From Shimia sp022448905 (lineage in GTDB: Bacteria > Pseudomonadota > Alphaproteobacteria > Rhodobacterales > Rhodobacteraceae), in NCBI RefSeq assembly GCF_047126315.1, contig NZ_CP138953.1, forward strand, positions 1,550,001 through 1,614,000: a stretch of DNA of 64,000 nucleotides, written 5' to 3'. Below the pieces are notes generated by a model. The model saw only the letters and a program-made list of their open reading frames with translations. It searched no databases and was not told where the DNA came from. Numbering within the stretch: the stretch's first letter is position 1; each line of letters begins with the position of its first letter. Of this stretch, positions 13,056 to 21,828 are shown in pieces. The position numbers and the translations under genes are program-made.

Positions 13056-14096
13056 CTACATCGTATGGTTATGGTCCGTCCAGTAAGCGGCAATCATGCG
13101 TTTCTGTTTGGGATGGTTTTTGACGGGGGGCATTTTGCGAAAGGCTTCGGTTTGCAGATTATCAGCAGCGAACCAAAGGTAGGCGCCGGGATGGCGTGCA
13201 AGGGCCTCAACGGCGATGGCGGCCAAGCTGGAGCTCTTAGTGGGGCGCAGCCATGTGAGGCGCATGCCTTCTGGAACGTTGAAGTCATAGGTTTGGGCAT
13301 CAGATCGATTTAGCAGCAGCACCTCGCCGCACACATTGGGTACGTGTTCCAAAATACGCGCTATTGCTGGATAGGCCGCTTCGTCTCCACAGATGACGAG
13401 GGTCTCGACATTTAGAACCCCGCCGCCTCCGGGACCAATCAAAGCAATCTCGTCGCCGCGTTTCAATCCTTGCGCCCATTCAAAGGCTCGGCCGCCGCTG
13501 TGATTGTAGATGTCGACAGTTGCAATGCCGCGCGTTTGATCAAAGTGGCGCACAGTATAGACAGGACGATGCAGGGCATCGTGACCTTGCGGCCATTGCA
13601 CGGCTCCGTTGCGACCCATCGTTGGCCAAGTCGGATTGGGAGCCGCTGCATCCGGGATCAGAAACCGGAAGTGCAGCGCACGGTCGTCAAATAGATCAGG
13701 TTTGCTTAGCTTGAGGGACAGACGGTGAAAGTCCGCATTTAGAGGCTCTGAATTGACAACTTCGGAAAATTGGAAATTTGGCGGGTACTGCGTGGCCTCA
13801 AGGCTGTCAGACCAGGTCAATCCGTCTGCAACGTCTGGCAGGTAGTGGGCAAGGTGTTCGACAATGCCTTCGCGCACAACATGAAGATCGGTCAAAGTCG
13901 CCGCCGCCAGGCTGATCCGGACTCCCTTGTCGCGATCAGCAATGGAAAACCGACCAAATTCGCTTTCTATTTCCACACAGTCTGAGAGGTTTCGCAGAAT
14001 AGGAAGCGCGTGTTCTGCCGCTTCAAACAGAACCATCTGGCGCATGGCCGCAAAGCTGAGGCCTTCCACATCCGCATGGGCATTAACAGTTGTCAT
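13056..14096 (-). CDS. siderophore-interacting protein (FAD-dependent ferric-siderophore reductase)
   Basis: A 346-residue cytosolic protein. Residues 1-95 look like a DUF2218 module often fused to this family. The rest is a ferredoxin-reductase-like SIP domain: PVYTVRHFDQTRGIATVDIY gives the FAD-binding R-x-Y-T/S type motif, followed by GDEIALIGPGGGG, and a C-terminal region with YWFAADN-like sequence (YLWFAADN) and YWTDHNH. Members (ViuB, YqjH) reduce iron in imported siderophores to release it. It follows the transporter ATPase gene by six bases, which supports a role in iron release after uptake. Confidence 0.88.
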   Translation of the reverse strand: MTTVNAHADVEGLSFAAMRQMVLFEAAEHALPILRNLSDCVEIESEFGRFSIADRDKGVRISLAAATLTDLHVVREGIVEHLAHYLPDVADGLTWSDSLEATQYPPNFQFSEVVNSEPLNADFHRLSLKLSKPDLFDDRALHFRFLIPDAAAPNPTWPTMGRNGAVQWPQGHDALHRPVYTVRHFDQTRGIATVDIYNHSGGRAFEWAQGLKRGDEIALIGPGGGGVLNVETLVICGDEAAYPAIARILEHVPNVCGEVLLLNRSDAQTYDFNVPEGMRLTWLRPTKSSSLAAIAVEALARHPGAYLWFAADNLQTEAFRKMPPVKNHPKQKRMIAAYWTDHNHTM

Positions 14097-14102
14097 GTTG
14101 GA

Positions 14103-14879
14103 TTACCTCGCAATCACATGGGGCAGACCAGTGACCGGATCCGGCAGAATGGTGCTGTCCAAGCCAAAAATAGCCTGCATATTGTCGGCCGTAACCACCC
14201 CTTCGGGCGCGCCCTGAAGGAGGATTCCTCCATCTTTGACAGCGACAATGTGATCGGAATAGCGGGTGGCCAGATTGATGTCATGTAAGACCATGGCCAC
14301 GGTGAGACCGCGTTCCTTCTGCAGCTTTTGGATCAGGTTCAGAATTTCAATCTGATGCGGCAGGTCCAGGAAGGTTGTTGGTTCGTCCAAGAGCAGAATA
14401 TCCGTGTCCTGAGCCAAAACCATCGCGATCCAGGCGCGTTGACGCTGTCCGCCTGACAATTCGCCCAGCAAGCTATTTTGTTGCGAGCTTAACCCGACCT
14501 GCTCGCAGCACCATTCTACGATCTCTTGATCCTTTTGGGACCATTGGCGCAACGCAGATTGGTGCGGCGTGCGTCCGCGGATTACAAGATCCATCACGCG
14601 CATCGCGTCTGGAGCCTCAGAGGTTTGCGACAGTAGGGCGACCTTGCGGGCGACATCTCTTGAGCGCTGCTCCGTAATCGATACACCCTCAAGGGAAACG
14701 CCACCTTTCGTCGGCGTCAGCACCCGAGCGAGACAGCGCAGTAAGCTCGACTTGCCGCTGGCATTTGCTCCGACAATTGAAGTGATTTTTCCCTTTGGAA
14801 GGTCCAGCGAAATGTCCTTCAATACCTCGGTCTTGCCATAGCTCAGATAGAGGTTTGATGCAGAAAGTGGCGCGGTCAT
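14103..14879 (-). CDS. ferric-siderophore ABC transporter ATPase (FecE/FepC type)
   Basis: A 258-residue ATPase. It has Walker A GANASGKSS, signature LSGGQRQRAWIA, Walker B ILLLDEPT and the H-loop VLHDINLA, all intact. It starts with MTAPLSASNLYLSYGK at the ATG ending at 14879, which overlaps the stop of the upstream permease gene by four bases (ATGA). A longer frame upstream is only the shadow of that permease. It would energise import of an iron-chelate through the two permeases encoded just before it. Confidence 0.93.
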   Translation of the reverse strand: MTAPLSASNLYLSYGKTEVLKDISLDLPKGKITSIVGANASGKSSLLRCLARVLTPTKGGVSLEGVSITEQRSRDVARKVALLSQTSEAPDAMRVMDLVIRGRTPHQSALRQWSQKDQEIVEWCCEQVGLSSQQNSLLGELSGGQRQRAWIAMVLAQDTDILLLDEPTTFLDLPHQIEILNLIQKLQKERGLTVAMVLHDINLATRYSDHIVAVKDGGILLQGAPEGVVTADNMQAIFGLDSTILPDPVTGLPHVIAR

Positions 14880-15904
14880 TGAAGTCGCTTTCGTGTTTGC
14901 AAAAAGAGGGTCCAAATCAGCACGGGTGCGCCGACGAGAGCGGTGAAAATCCCTGCGGGTAGGCTGAGGCCGCCAGGCAGAGCATTTGCAGCTGTATCTG
15001 CCCCAAGTGTTACGAGCGCCCCAACAAGCGCTGCAGTCAACAAGGACGGACGCATGGTGCGGGTTAGGCCGTGAGCGATGGGGCCAGAGACAAAGGCAAC
15101 AAACGGCAGAGGACCGACGGCGCCAACCGCCAGGGCGACAAGAAGCACGGCCAAGGCAAAGCCCCAAAGGCGCGTGCGGTCCACACGGATGCCGAGTGTC
15201 TGGGCGGTTTCATCACGCAAGGCCAATCGAGCAATTGAAAACTGCGCGTAGAAGCAGATCGGTGCCAATATCAGCAAACCGATCCAGACCAAGGTCACAT
15301 CCTGCCAGCTACGGGCGTCCAATGACCCAACAAGCCATTTGGCGATGTCTGATGCGTCATTCACAGTGAAAGTCGTCATCAGCAGATCGTTCACTACGCT
15401 CAACGTCATGGTGATGCCGATCCCCATCAGCACAATTTGGCCCGGGCGGATGCCGCGGTTCCAAGCGAGGCCCAAGATGAGTACAGCGGCTAACGTACCT
15501 CCGGACAGAGCACCGAAAAGAATGGCAGCAGTGGACCCGGAGATCAGAACGGCGAGCACGGCGCCGACGCCAGCCCCGGCGGTGAAGCCAATGATGTCGG
15601 GCGAGGCCAGAGGGTTGCGTAGCTGGGTTTGGACAATTTCTCCAGCGAGGCCAAAAGCAAGTCCTACGCCGATTGCGACCAAAAGGCGGGTTAGGCGGTG
15701 ATCGATGACAATCATGCGGGTCACCGCATCGCTGTCGCCCCGCAAAGCAGCCGTTAGATCCGCAAATGTGATCGGATAGGTTCCGCCTAAAAGGGCATTT
15801 GCTGCGAGGCAGGCGAGAACCACAACGAGCAGGATGTTCACGACCACGAGCCGGGTGGGCCACCGCCAAGACAGTGAAGCGATGCGAAGAGTTACAGATC
15901 TCAT
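14876..15904 (-). CDS. FecCD-family ABC permease (siderophore), second subunit
   Basis: A 342-residue polytopic protein with about ten hydrophobic helices. It has family motifs near LVAIGVGLAFGLAGEIVQTQLRNPLASPDIIG-type sequence (conserved QxxxRNPLAxPxxLG) and a C-terminal LPAGIFTALVGAPVLIWTLF. It overlaps both neighbours by four bases (ATGA), showing translational coupling. It forms the membrane channel with the other permease. Confidence 0.92.
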   Translation of the reverse strand: MRSVTLRIASLSWRWPTRLVVVNILLVVVLACLAANALLGGTYPITFADLTAALRGDSDAVTRMIVIDHRLTRLLVAIGVGLAFGLAGEIVQTQLRNPLASPDIIGFTAGAGVGAVLAVLISGSTAAILFGALSGGTLAAVLILGLAWNRGIRPGQIVLMGIGITMTLSVVNDLLMTTFTVNDASDIAKWLVGSLDARSWQDVTLVWIGLLILAPICFYAQFSIARLALRDETAQTLGIRVDRTRLWGFALAVLLVALAVGAVGPLPFVAFVSGPIAHGLTRTMRPSLLTAALVGALVTLGADTAANALPGGLSLPAGIFTALVGAPVLIWTLFLQTRKRLQ

Positions 15905-16905
15905 AGCGCCACCTCCGTTCTTTGGCGAACCATGACCACCAAGGCGGGTCCGCCAATCAAGGCCATCATCACGCCGGCCTCAACGGGGCGGTCTGGCACA
16001 AGCAAACGCCCAGCCAAATCTGCCGTCAGTGCAAGTAGGCCACCCAATATTGCCGACCCCAGAGCGAGCGCGCCCACGTTCATGCGCACAAAAGGGCGGA
16101 CCAAATGCGGAATAATCAACCCGACGAAGGCGATAGGACCAGCCAAGGACACTGTGGCGCCGCAGAGAATGACAATTGCAAATACTGTCACGGCGCGGGC
16201 AAGGCCCACACGTGCTCCGAGGCTTTTGGCCGTGTCTTCCCCTAATACGAGCGGGTCCAGCATCACAGCTGCGATCGCGGCCAGCACAAAGCCGATCCCA
16301 AACAGGGGGAGCATGGCAAAAAGCGAGGCTCGAGTGATTTGATGGAAACCACCCAGAGCCCAGAAGCGAAGTGTATCAAGCGCTTCTCGGCTCAGGATCA
16401 AAATTGCCCAGGACAAAGCTAGAAACAGAGCGCTAACCGCTGCCCCTGCCAAAATCAGGCGCAGGGGATCAGGTCCATTGCGGTGGCGTGCACCCCCCAA
16501 TCCCAATACCAACAGCGCGGCGCATCCGGCGCCGACGAGTGCCGGAACAATTAGCCCGGTTTGGCTGCTAATCCCCAGGCCCCATGTGGCCAGCACGACG
16601 CCAAAAGCTGCGCCTCCGTTCACGCCGAGCAATCCGGGATCGGCCAAGGGATTGCGTGACATCACCTGCATCAACGCGCCCGCGAGCCCAAGGCTGGCCC
16701 CACCCAGCAGCGCGGCAAAGGTGCGGGGTAGCCTGAGATCGCGCACTACAATGTGCGCAGGATTTTCGCTGTCAAAGGTGGTGACCGCTGAGGCTACATC
16801 TATCCAACTTAAAGGCCAGACGCCCAAGCGCAGAGATAATACGGACAACGCCAACAGGCTTAGCGACACCAAAAGCGCGGCTTTGCGATGAAACAACGTG
16901 GTCAT
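15901..16905 (-). CDS. FecCD-family ABC permease (siderophore), first subunit
   Basis: A 334-residue polytopic protein with the same fold as its neighbour. It has LMQVMSRNPLADPGLLGVN, the FecCD hallmark, and a C-terminal PVEAGVMMALIGGPALVVMV. I place the start at the ATG ending at 16905 (MTTLFHRKA), because it overlaps the preceding stop codon as ATGA. The frame is open 30 bases further, but that would run into the binding-protein gene. The pair suggests a heterodimeric channel. Confidence 0.92.
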   Translation of the reverse strand: MTTLFHRKAALLVSLSLLALSVLSLRLGVWPLSWIDVASAVTTFDSENPAHIVVRDLRLPRTFAALLGGASLGLAGALMQVMSRNPLADPGLLGVNGGAAFGVVLATWGLGISSQTGLIVPALVGAGCAALLVLGLGGARHRNGPDPLRLILAGAAVSALFLALSWAILILSREALDTLRFWALGGFHQITRASLFAMLPLFGIGFVLAAIAAVMLDPLVLGEDTAKSLGARVGLARAVTVFAIVILCGATVSLAGPIAFVGLIIPHLVRPFVRMNVGALALGSAILGGLLALTADLAGRLLVPDRPVEAGVMMALIGGPALVVMVRQRTEVAL

Positions 16906-17882
16906 TGCGAGCTCACTTTTTTGTCTGAAGTCCATCCAGGAACAAGCGTGTTGGGATCACCGTCAAAAGCCGCGTCTAGCAGCGGGATCAATGTGTCCAG
17001 CGCGTAATTCAGAGACAAAGGACTGGAGTGGTTGAGTGCGGAGGTGAGATCAAAATCGGTGTAAACCTCTCGCCCGTCGCGATAGGCCTTCAGCGTTGGA
17101 CGCAGTACGATGTCATCGAGAGCGGCATTGATGCTTGGCGCATGTACCCAAATCAAAACATCGGTGTCCAACGTGCCAATATTTTCTTGTTCAAGGCGGA
17201 TGAAGTTGGCGTCAAAGCGTGCAATTTTTGCCAGTTCCGAAGGCAAGGAGAACCCAAGATCTTTCAGAAAACGGCCCCGCAAATCTGACTCACCATATGC
17301 GCTCAGGCGAGGGGCATATGCGGCCACAGCGGTTGCGTTTTGCCACTCTGGGTGGGCAGCGCGAATGTCGGCAAAACGCGTCTCAAGATCGTCGACGATG
17401 CGCTTGGCTTCGGTGTCTCGATCCAACGCGCGCCCCAACTGACGTGTCATTTGTTGCCACGAGGCACTGTAGGGACTTTCATCTTTCGGGTGCGCCAATG
17501 TCGGCGCGATTTGGGACAAAAGGGCATACTCCGCTTTCGTCATCCCCGACCATTGCCCTACAATCAGATCAGGCTCGAGCAAGGCAATCTGGTCAATGTC
17601 GATTCCGCCATAGATTACAGTTGGTTCAGCATCTCCTAGGGCCTCCTGCGCCCAAGGCCAAACGCCAAAATCATGCGGCCCATACCAATGGCGCAACGCG
17701 ATGGGTTTTACACCCAGAGCAAGCAGAAAATCGTGCCCAATATAAGAGAGGGAGACCACACGTTTGGGAGCCACATTGATTTCAGTAATGCCGTAGGCGT
17801 GTTCCACTTGCCGTGGAGACGCAGATGCACTGGCATTGATGGATAGCAATGCCAGTGCGACGAGTGTGTGCACAACACGCAT
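16902..17882 (-). CDS. periplasmic iron-siderophore binding protein
   Basis: A 326-residue class III binding protein. An N-terminal signal peptide (MRVVHTLVALALLSINASAS) has a probable cleavage site after ASASA. It has the FecB/FepB features RVVSLSYIGHDFLLALGVKP and GGIDIDQIALLEPDLIVG, and a long backbone helix. No lipobox Cys is present, so it should be free in the periplasm. It would carry the chelate from the outer-membrane receptor, encoded three bases upstream, to the permeases. Confidence 0.9.
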   Translation of the reverse strand: MRVVHTLVALALLSINASASASPRQVEHAYGITEINVAPKRVVSLSYIGHDFLLALGVKPIALRHWYGPHDFGVWPWAQEALGDAEPTVIYGGIDIDQIALLEPDLIVGQWSGMTKAEYALLSQIAPTLAHPKDESPYSASWQQMTRQLGRALDRDTEAKRIVDDLETRFADIRAAHPEWQNATAVAAYAPRLSAYGESDLRGRFLKDLGFSLPSELAKIARFDANFIRLEQENIGTLDTDVLIWVHAPSINAALDDIVLRPTLKAYRDGREVYTDFDLTSALNHSSPLSLNYALDTLIPLLDAAFDGDPNTLVPGWTSDKKVSSQ

Positions 17883-17885
17883 GGA

Positions 17886-20117
17886 TCAGAAGAACTTGCG
17901 CGCGGTCAGAGTGAATTCGCGACCCTCGCCATAGACACAGCCGCCGGAGACGGAGTCGAGCACCGCATTGCCGGTGAGCGTATTGCCGTGGCAGTAGCCC
18001 ACGTACTCTTTGTCCGCTAGGTTGCGCGCGGCGAGCATGAACTGCCAGTCGTTCCAGTCATAGCGAATAGACGCGTCAAACAGCATGACCGACTTCATGT
18101 CATAGGTGTTTGCCACATCCGCGTAACGGGATCCGGTGTAGCGTGCACCTGCGCCAATCGTCAGGCCCGCGACCTGAGGCAGTTGATACTCTGCAAACAG
18201 CGCTGCCGCGATGACTGGGACACGGGCCACTTTGTTGCCGCCATAGGTTGCGTCTTCGGTGATCTCTGCATCCGTATATGTTGCGCTGCCGAACAGGCTG
18301 AGACCATTCCCGAAATCATGCGTGACCTCAAGTTCGATACCTTGGGAGCGCACCTTGCCGACCTGGGTGTAGACAATTGGGCTGTTCGAACTTGGATCGT
18401 CAAACACCGCGTCGTTTTTCTCGATATTGAAGAGCGCCATGTTAAATGTGGTTTGACCGCTTGGTGCAGTATATTTCATCCCCAATTCGCCGGCGATGGC
18501 TTTCTCCACATCCAATGCATCGCCATTCGCTTTCATGCCCGCCAAAGGCAGGTTGAAAGAGTTCGACAATGACCCGTAAACCATTGTGCTGGGGGACACA
18601 TTGTATCCAACAGAGAGGTTTGCGGACGGCAACGTGTCTTTCATGTCGTGATCAAAGTTGGTCACCGAGGTGTCCAGATTGGTCAAGTACCCCTTGGCGC
18701 CGTAGTTGACTCGATCAAGGCGCAATCCACCGTTGATGATCCACTGATCGCCAATGGATGCGTGACCGCTGGCATAAAGTCCAATCTGATCCAGATCTGT
18801 CTTGCGTTCAGTCGACAAGTTGGTCGGGAAGGACCCGGCCAGGAAGTTGGTTACAGCGCCGGTGACATAATTACGCTCGCCAGCGTAGCCAGAGGTGCTT
18901 TTGTAGTCGCTTTCCATCTTAAAGTAGTCGACGCCAAACGCCAGTTGGCCGCTTACGCGATCAGACTCGAATTTGTAGTGCAGCGCATTGTCGGCGTTGA
19001 AGGAATCCACTTCCTGATCCACATCCAACAGGCTCATGACCCCCGTGTCGACATCGCTTGGCAATCCAACGGGGGCGCCAAGCAGGTAACTCAGGTTCAC
19101 AAAGGATGCAGCGTAGTTGGTCCGCATGTCCCATTCGTTTTGCGCATAACGGGCGCGGCTGACAAAGCTGAGCTGATTGTCGAACTCATGTTCCAGCTCG
19201 TAGCCGAGGTAGGATTGTTTTGTTTCGATGTCGTTGTAGTCGGGATTTGCCGTGTAAAGATCGGTTGACCATTGGCCGTTCCCATTTGGCTCCAGTGAGC
19301 CGTATTCAGGCACGTTGATGTAAACGTCGCCAACGTCGTCTTTCATGTACTGACCAAACACTGTGAAGGTTGTCTGATCGGTCGGGGTGTAGGTGAGAGA
19401 CGGCGCGATGTAGACACGGCCGGTGTCGACGGCATCGTACTTAGTTCCAAACTTGTTGCCGAGCGCGATAAATCGATAGGCGACCGTATCAGAAAGTGGC
19501 CCGGTTACATCCACACCCATTTCCAAACCGCCATGGGAGCGGGTGGTGGCAATCGCTTCGCCCTGGAACGTGAACTGAGGTCGTTTGCTGACAACATTAA
19601 GAAGCCCGCCCGGCTGGTTTGCACCGTAGAGATCAGACGTTGGGCCACGCAGAATATTTACGCTGTCCACACCGAATGTTTCTGTGCGCCAAGCCGCGAA
19701 ATCGACCAGACGCTGTGGCATGCCATCACGATAGATCCCGGAAGACTGAGATTCAAAACCGCGCAGGATGAACTCGTCATAGCGATCATCCTGCCCATAG
19801 GTGCCTGTAGAGATGCCCGGGCTATAGGCTACAGCTTCTTCGAGGTTGCGCGCGCCCTGAGCTTCAAACAGCTCTTTAGGTAGGGTGGTCACGGAGCGCG
19901 GAAGTTCCTGTGGGTTGATCGGCACGCGCGATCCAGCGGTATTGGCCGCTTCGACGTTGGTGGCATTTTCGCCACCATCCGTGATTGTCGAAATGACAAT
20001 TTCGCCCAGGTAATATGTCTCATCGAGACCTTGATCCTGCGCCAACGCAGCAACAGGAACCAGCATCGTCGATGCCATAAGCATCGAGATAGGCGACGTA
20101 GATATGTTGCGCAACAC
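17886..20117 (-). CDS. TonB-dependent siderophore receptor
   Basis: A 743-residue outer-membrane receptor. After a signal peptide ending near AALAQ, the plug domain shows LPRSVTTLPKELFEAQGARN, FILRGFESQSSGIYRDGMPQ and ILRGPTSDLYGANQPGGLLN. The rest is a 22-strand-type barrel ending in Phe (TARKFF), as the assembly machinery prefers. There is no N-terminal signalling domain, so it does not work through a FecR/sigma pair. The start codon is GTG at 20117 or the next codon, TTG at 20114. GGAGG lies two to five bases ahead, and the spacing favours TTG. It is the first gene of the uptake operon. Confidence 0.93.
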   Translation of the reverse strand: MLRNISTSPISMLMASTMLVPVAALAQDQGLDETYYLGEIVISTITDGGENATNVEAANTAGSRVPINPQELPRSVTTLPKELFEAQGARNLEEAVAYSPGISTGTYGQDDRYDEFILRGFESQSSGIYRDGMPQRLVDFAAWRTETFGVDSVNILRGPTSDLYGANQPGGLLNVVSKRPQFTFQGEAIATTRSHGGLEMGVDVTGPLSDTVAYRFIALGNKFGTKYDAVDTGRVYIAPSLTYTPTDQTTFTVFGQYMKDDVGDVYINVPEYGSLEPNGNGQWSTDLYTANPDYNDIETKQSYLGYELEHEFDNQLSFVSRARYAQNEWDMRTNYAASFVNLSYLLGAPVGLPSDVDTGVMSLLDVDQEVDSFNADNALHYKFESDRVSGQLAFGVDYFKMESDYKSTSGYAGERNYVTGAVTNFLAGSFPTNLSTERKTDLDQIGLYASGHASIGDQWIINGGLRLDRVNYGAKGYLTNLDTSVTNFDHDMKDTLPSANLSVGYNVSPSTMVYGSLSNSFNLPLAGMKANGDALDVEKAIAGELGMKYTAPSGQTTFNMALFNIEKNDAVFDDPSSNSPIVYTQVGKVRSQGIELEVTHDFGNGLSLFGSATYTDAEITEDATYGGNKVARVPVIAAALFAEYQLPQVAGLTIGAGARYTGSRYADVANTYDMKSVMLFDASIRYDWNDWQFMLAARNLADKEYVGYCHGNTLTGNAVLDSVSGGCVYGEGREFTLTARKFF

Positions 20118-20405
20118 AACCTCCGAAATTCATCTAAAGAACCACCTTTCGTGGCCCTGATTCGATTGTTATCGCTGCTGAGTTGCTTGCGCCGCCTGGC
20201 TTTGATCTTTGACTTTCGCGGTGAGTGCTAATGTGAACAATTGTTCGCGTCAATTAAAATGAACAAATGGTCACATTTTTTGTATGCGACTGTTTCACAC
20301 GTCAATTCGTGGATTTTGTGCGAAAAACTTGTCCGACGCCGCATCTGTTGCGGGTATGTGGCTTGCTGTCTGACGTCAGCACCTATGGGTCCAATTAGGG
20401 TGATT
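20118..20405. promoter_or_regulatory. siderophore operon promoter region with two operator-like repeats
   Basis: GAACAATTGTTC at 20235-20246 is a perfect 12-base palindrome. Twenty-six bases away, GAACAAATGGTC at 20261-20272 is a degenerate copy. Read leftwards, TTGACG (20253-20248) sits directly beside the palindrome, and a weak TAGCAC lies 17 bases further, so a repressor bound here would cover the promoter. The TetR protein encoded at the operon end is the obvious candidate. No coding gene is seen in this stretch. Confidence 0.5.
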
Positions 20406-20452
20406 TGATAAGGGAGAGTTTCTGGCTCATCGTAACCACTAAGGAGTGGAAG

Positions 20453-20814
20453 ATGAGAAAGACTACGAAGAGCCCTGGCGAGAAGATCGTTAAAGATATC
20501 AAGCGCGCCACCCGTAAACAGTATTCGGCGGAAGAGAAGATCCGTATCGTCCTTGATGGTCTTCGTGGCGAGGACAGCATAGCTGAACTGTGTCGCCGCG
20601 AGGGGATTTCTCAAGGCGTTTACTACAAATGGTCGAAGGACTTCATGGAGGCCGGTAAGAAGCGGCTGGCGGGCGATACAGCGCGTGCCGCAAACACTGA
20701 CTGAAAGAACTGCGCCGCGAAGCAAAGGATCTCAAGGAGGTTGTCGCGGAGCAAACATTGGAACTGCGTCTTCTCAAAAAAAGCATGACAGGCGATGGGG
20801 GCGACCACGAATGA
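20453..20814 (+). pseudogene. IS3-family orfA, frameshifted
   Basis: It begins MRKTTKSPGEKIVKDIKRAT at the ATG 20453, after AAGGAG. It has a helix-turn-helix (EEKIRIVLDGLRGEDSIAEL) and then meets TGA at 20702. One base back, the family sequence resumes as LKELRREAKDLKEVVAEQTL and LRLLKKS, ending GGDHE at the TGA 20812-20814. A single frame slip therefore separates the DNA-binding part from the leucine-zipper part. It could be a mutation or a natural -1 frameshift, but nothing slippery is visible at that spot. A run of seven A lies later, at about 20776. Confidence 0.7.
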
Positions 20815-21791
20815 GGTATGCCGCATCCGAGAAGCTGGAGATCATCCGGTTGGTTGAAGAAAGCCATCTGTCAGCGCGTCGTACATTGGCCAAACTGGGT
20901 ATCCCTCGCACCACATTCTACCGTTGGTACGACCGATACCTGCAGCGCGGGGAGGCTGGTCTTGAGGATCAGTCTCCCAAGCCCAAACACGTTTGGAACC
21001 GCGTTCCAGACGAGGTGAAGCGCAAGGTCGTCAGCTTCGCCTTGAAAGAGACAGAGCTGTCACCCCGCGAGTTGGCGGTGACCTTCACAGACCAAGAACG
21101 GTACTTTGTATCGGAATCCACAGTGTATCGCACGCTCAAGGCACATGACCTGATCACCAGCCCAGCATTCATCGTGCTGAAAGCCGCGAATGAGTTCGAG
21201 CATAAGACAACGGCCATCAACCAGCTTTGGCAGACCGACTTTACCTATCTCAAGGTTCTGGGGTGGGGCTGGTTCTATCTCAGCACAATCCTGGACGATT
21301 ACAGCCGCTACATCATCTCGTGGAAGCTCTGCACGACCATGCGGGCGGAGGATGTGACTGACACGCTGGACTTGGCTTTGCAGGCGTCAGGGTGCGATCA
21401 GGTCCACGTTGTCCACAAACCGCGCCTACTCAGCGACAACGGCTCCAGTTACGTCTCGGGTGACCTGGCTGAGTGGCTGCAGGACAAAGGCATGAAACAT
21501 TCACGTGGAGCGCCGTATCATCCCCAGACGCAGGGCAAGATCGAGCGTTGGCATCAAACTTTGAAGAACCGGATCTTGCTGGAAAACTATTTCCTGCCCG
21601 GCGATCTCGAAGACCAAATCGAAGCCTTCGTCGATCATTACAATCACCAGCGATATCACGAGAGCCTGAAAAACGTCACACCAGCCGATGTCTACTTCGG
21701 ACGTGACCAAGCCATTCTGGAACAACGAGAAAGGATCAAACGGAAGACATTCGAAGCGCGACGCTTGCATCACAGTCAACGCGCAGCATAA
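20811..21791 (+). CDS. IS3-family transposase orfB (DDE integrase)
   Basis: A 326-residue catalytic subunit starting at ATG 20811, which overlaps the orfA stop (ATGA). It has an HTH_21-like N-terminus (RTTFYRWYDRYLQRGE) and an rve core with the DDE set: WQTDFTYLKV (D), LLSDNGSSYVS (D), and HPQTQGKIERWHQTLKNR (E). The frame is complete and ends LHHSQRAA. Production of the full OrfAB fusion would need a frameshift near the A-run. Activity of this copy is uncertain because orfA is split. Confidence 0.88.
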   Translation: MRYAASEKLEIIRLVEESHLSARRTLAKLGIPRTTFYRWYDRYLQRGEAGLEDQSPKPKHVWNRVPDEVKRKVVSFALKETELSPRELAVTFTDQERYFVSESTVYRTLKAHDLITSPAFIVLKAANEFEHKTTAINQLWQTDFTYLKVLGWGWFYLSTILDDYSRYIISWKLCTTMRAEDVTDTLDLALQASGCDQVHVVHKPRLLSDNGSSYVSGDLAEWLQDKGMKHSRGAPYHPQTQGKIERWHQTLKNRILLENYFLPGDLEDQIEAFVDHYNHQRYHESLKNVTPADVYFGRDQAILEQRERIKRKTFEARRLHHSQRAA

Positions 21792-21828
21792 TCAAACCGA
21801 CCCGATGAGCCGAACACTCTCTTAGTTC

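Larger units (their letters stand above)
20406..21828 (+). mobile_element. IS3-family insertion sequence, 1.42 kb
   Basis: The left end, 20406-20432, starts TGATAAGGGAGAGT and ends GGCTCATCG. The right end, 21802-21828, read in reverse starts TGAACTAAGAGAGT and also ends GGCTCATCG. The two 27-base ends share TGA, a GAGAGT block and GGCTCATCG, giving imperfect terminal inverted repeats with the TG...CA boundary of the family. Two overlapping transposase frames lie between them. The flanks (GATT and CGCC) show no target duplication, suggesting that a deletion or recombination followed insertion. Confidence 0.8.
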
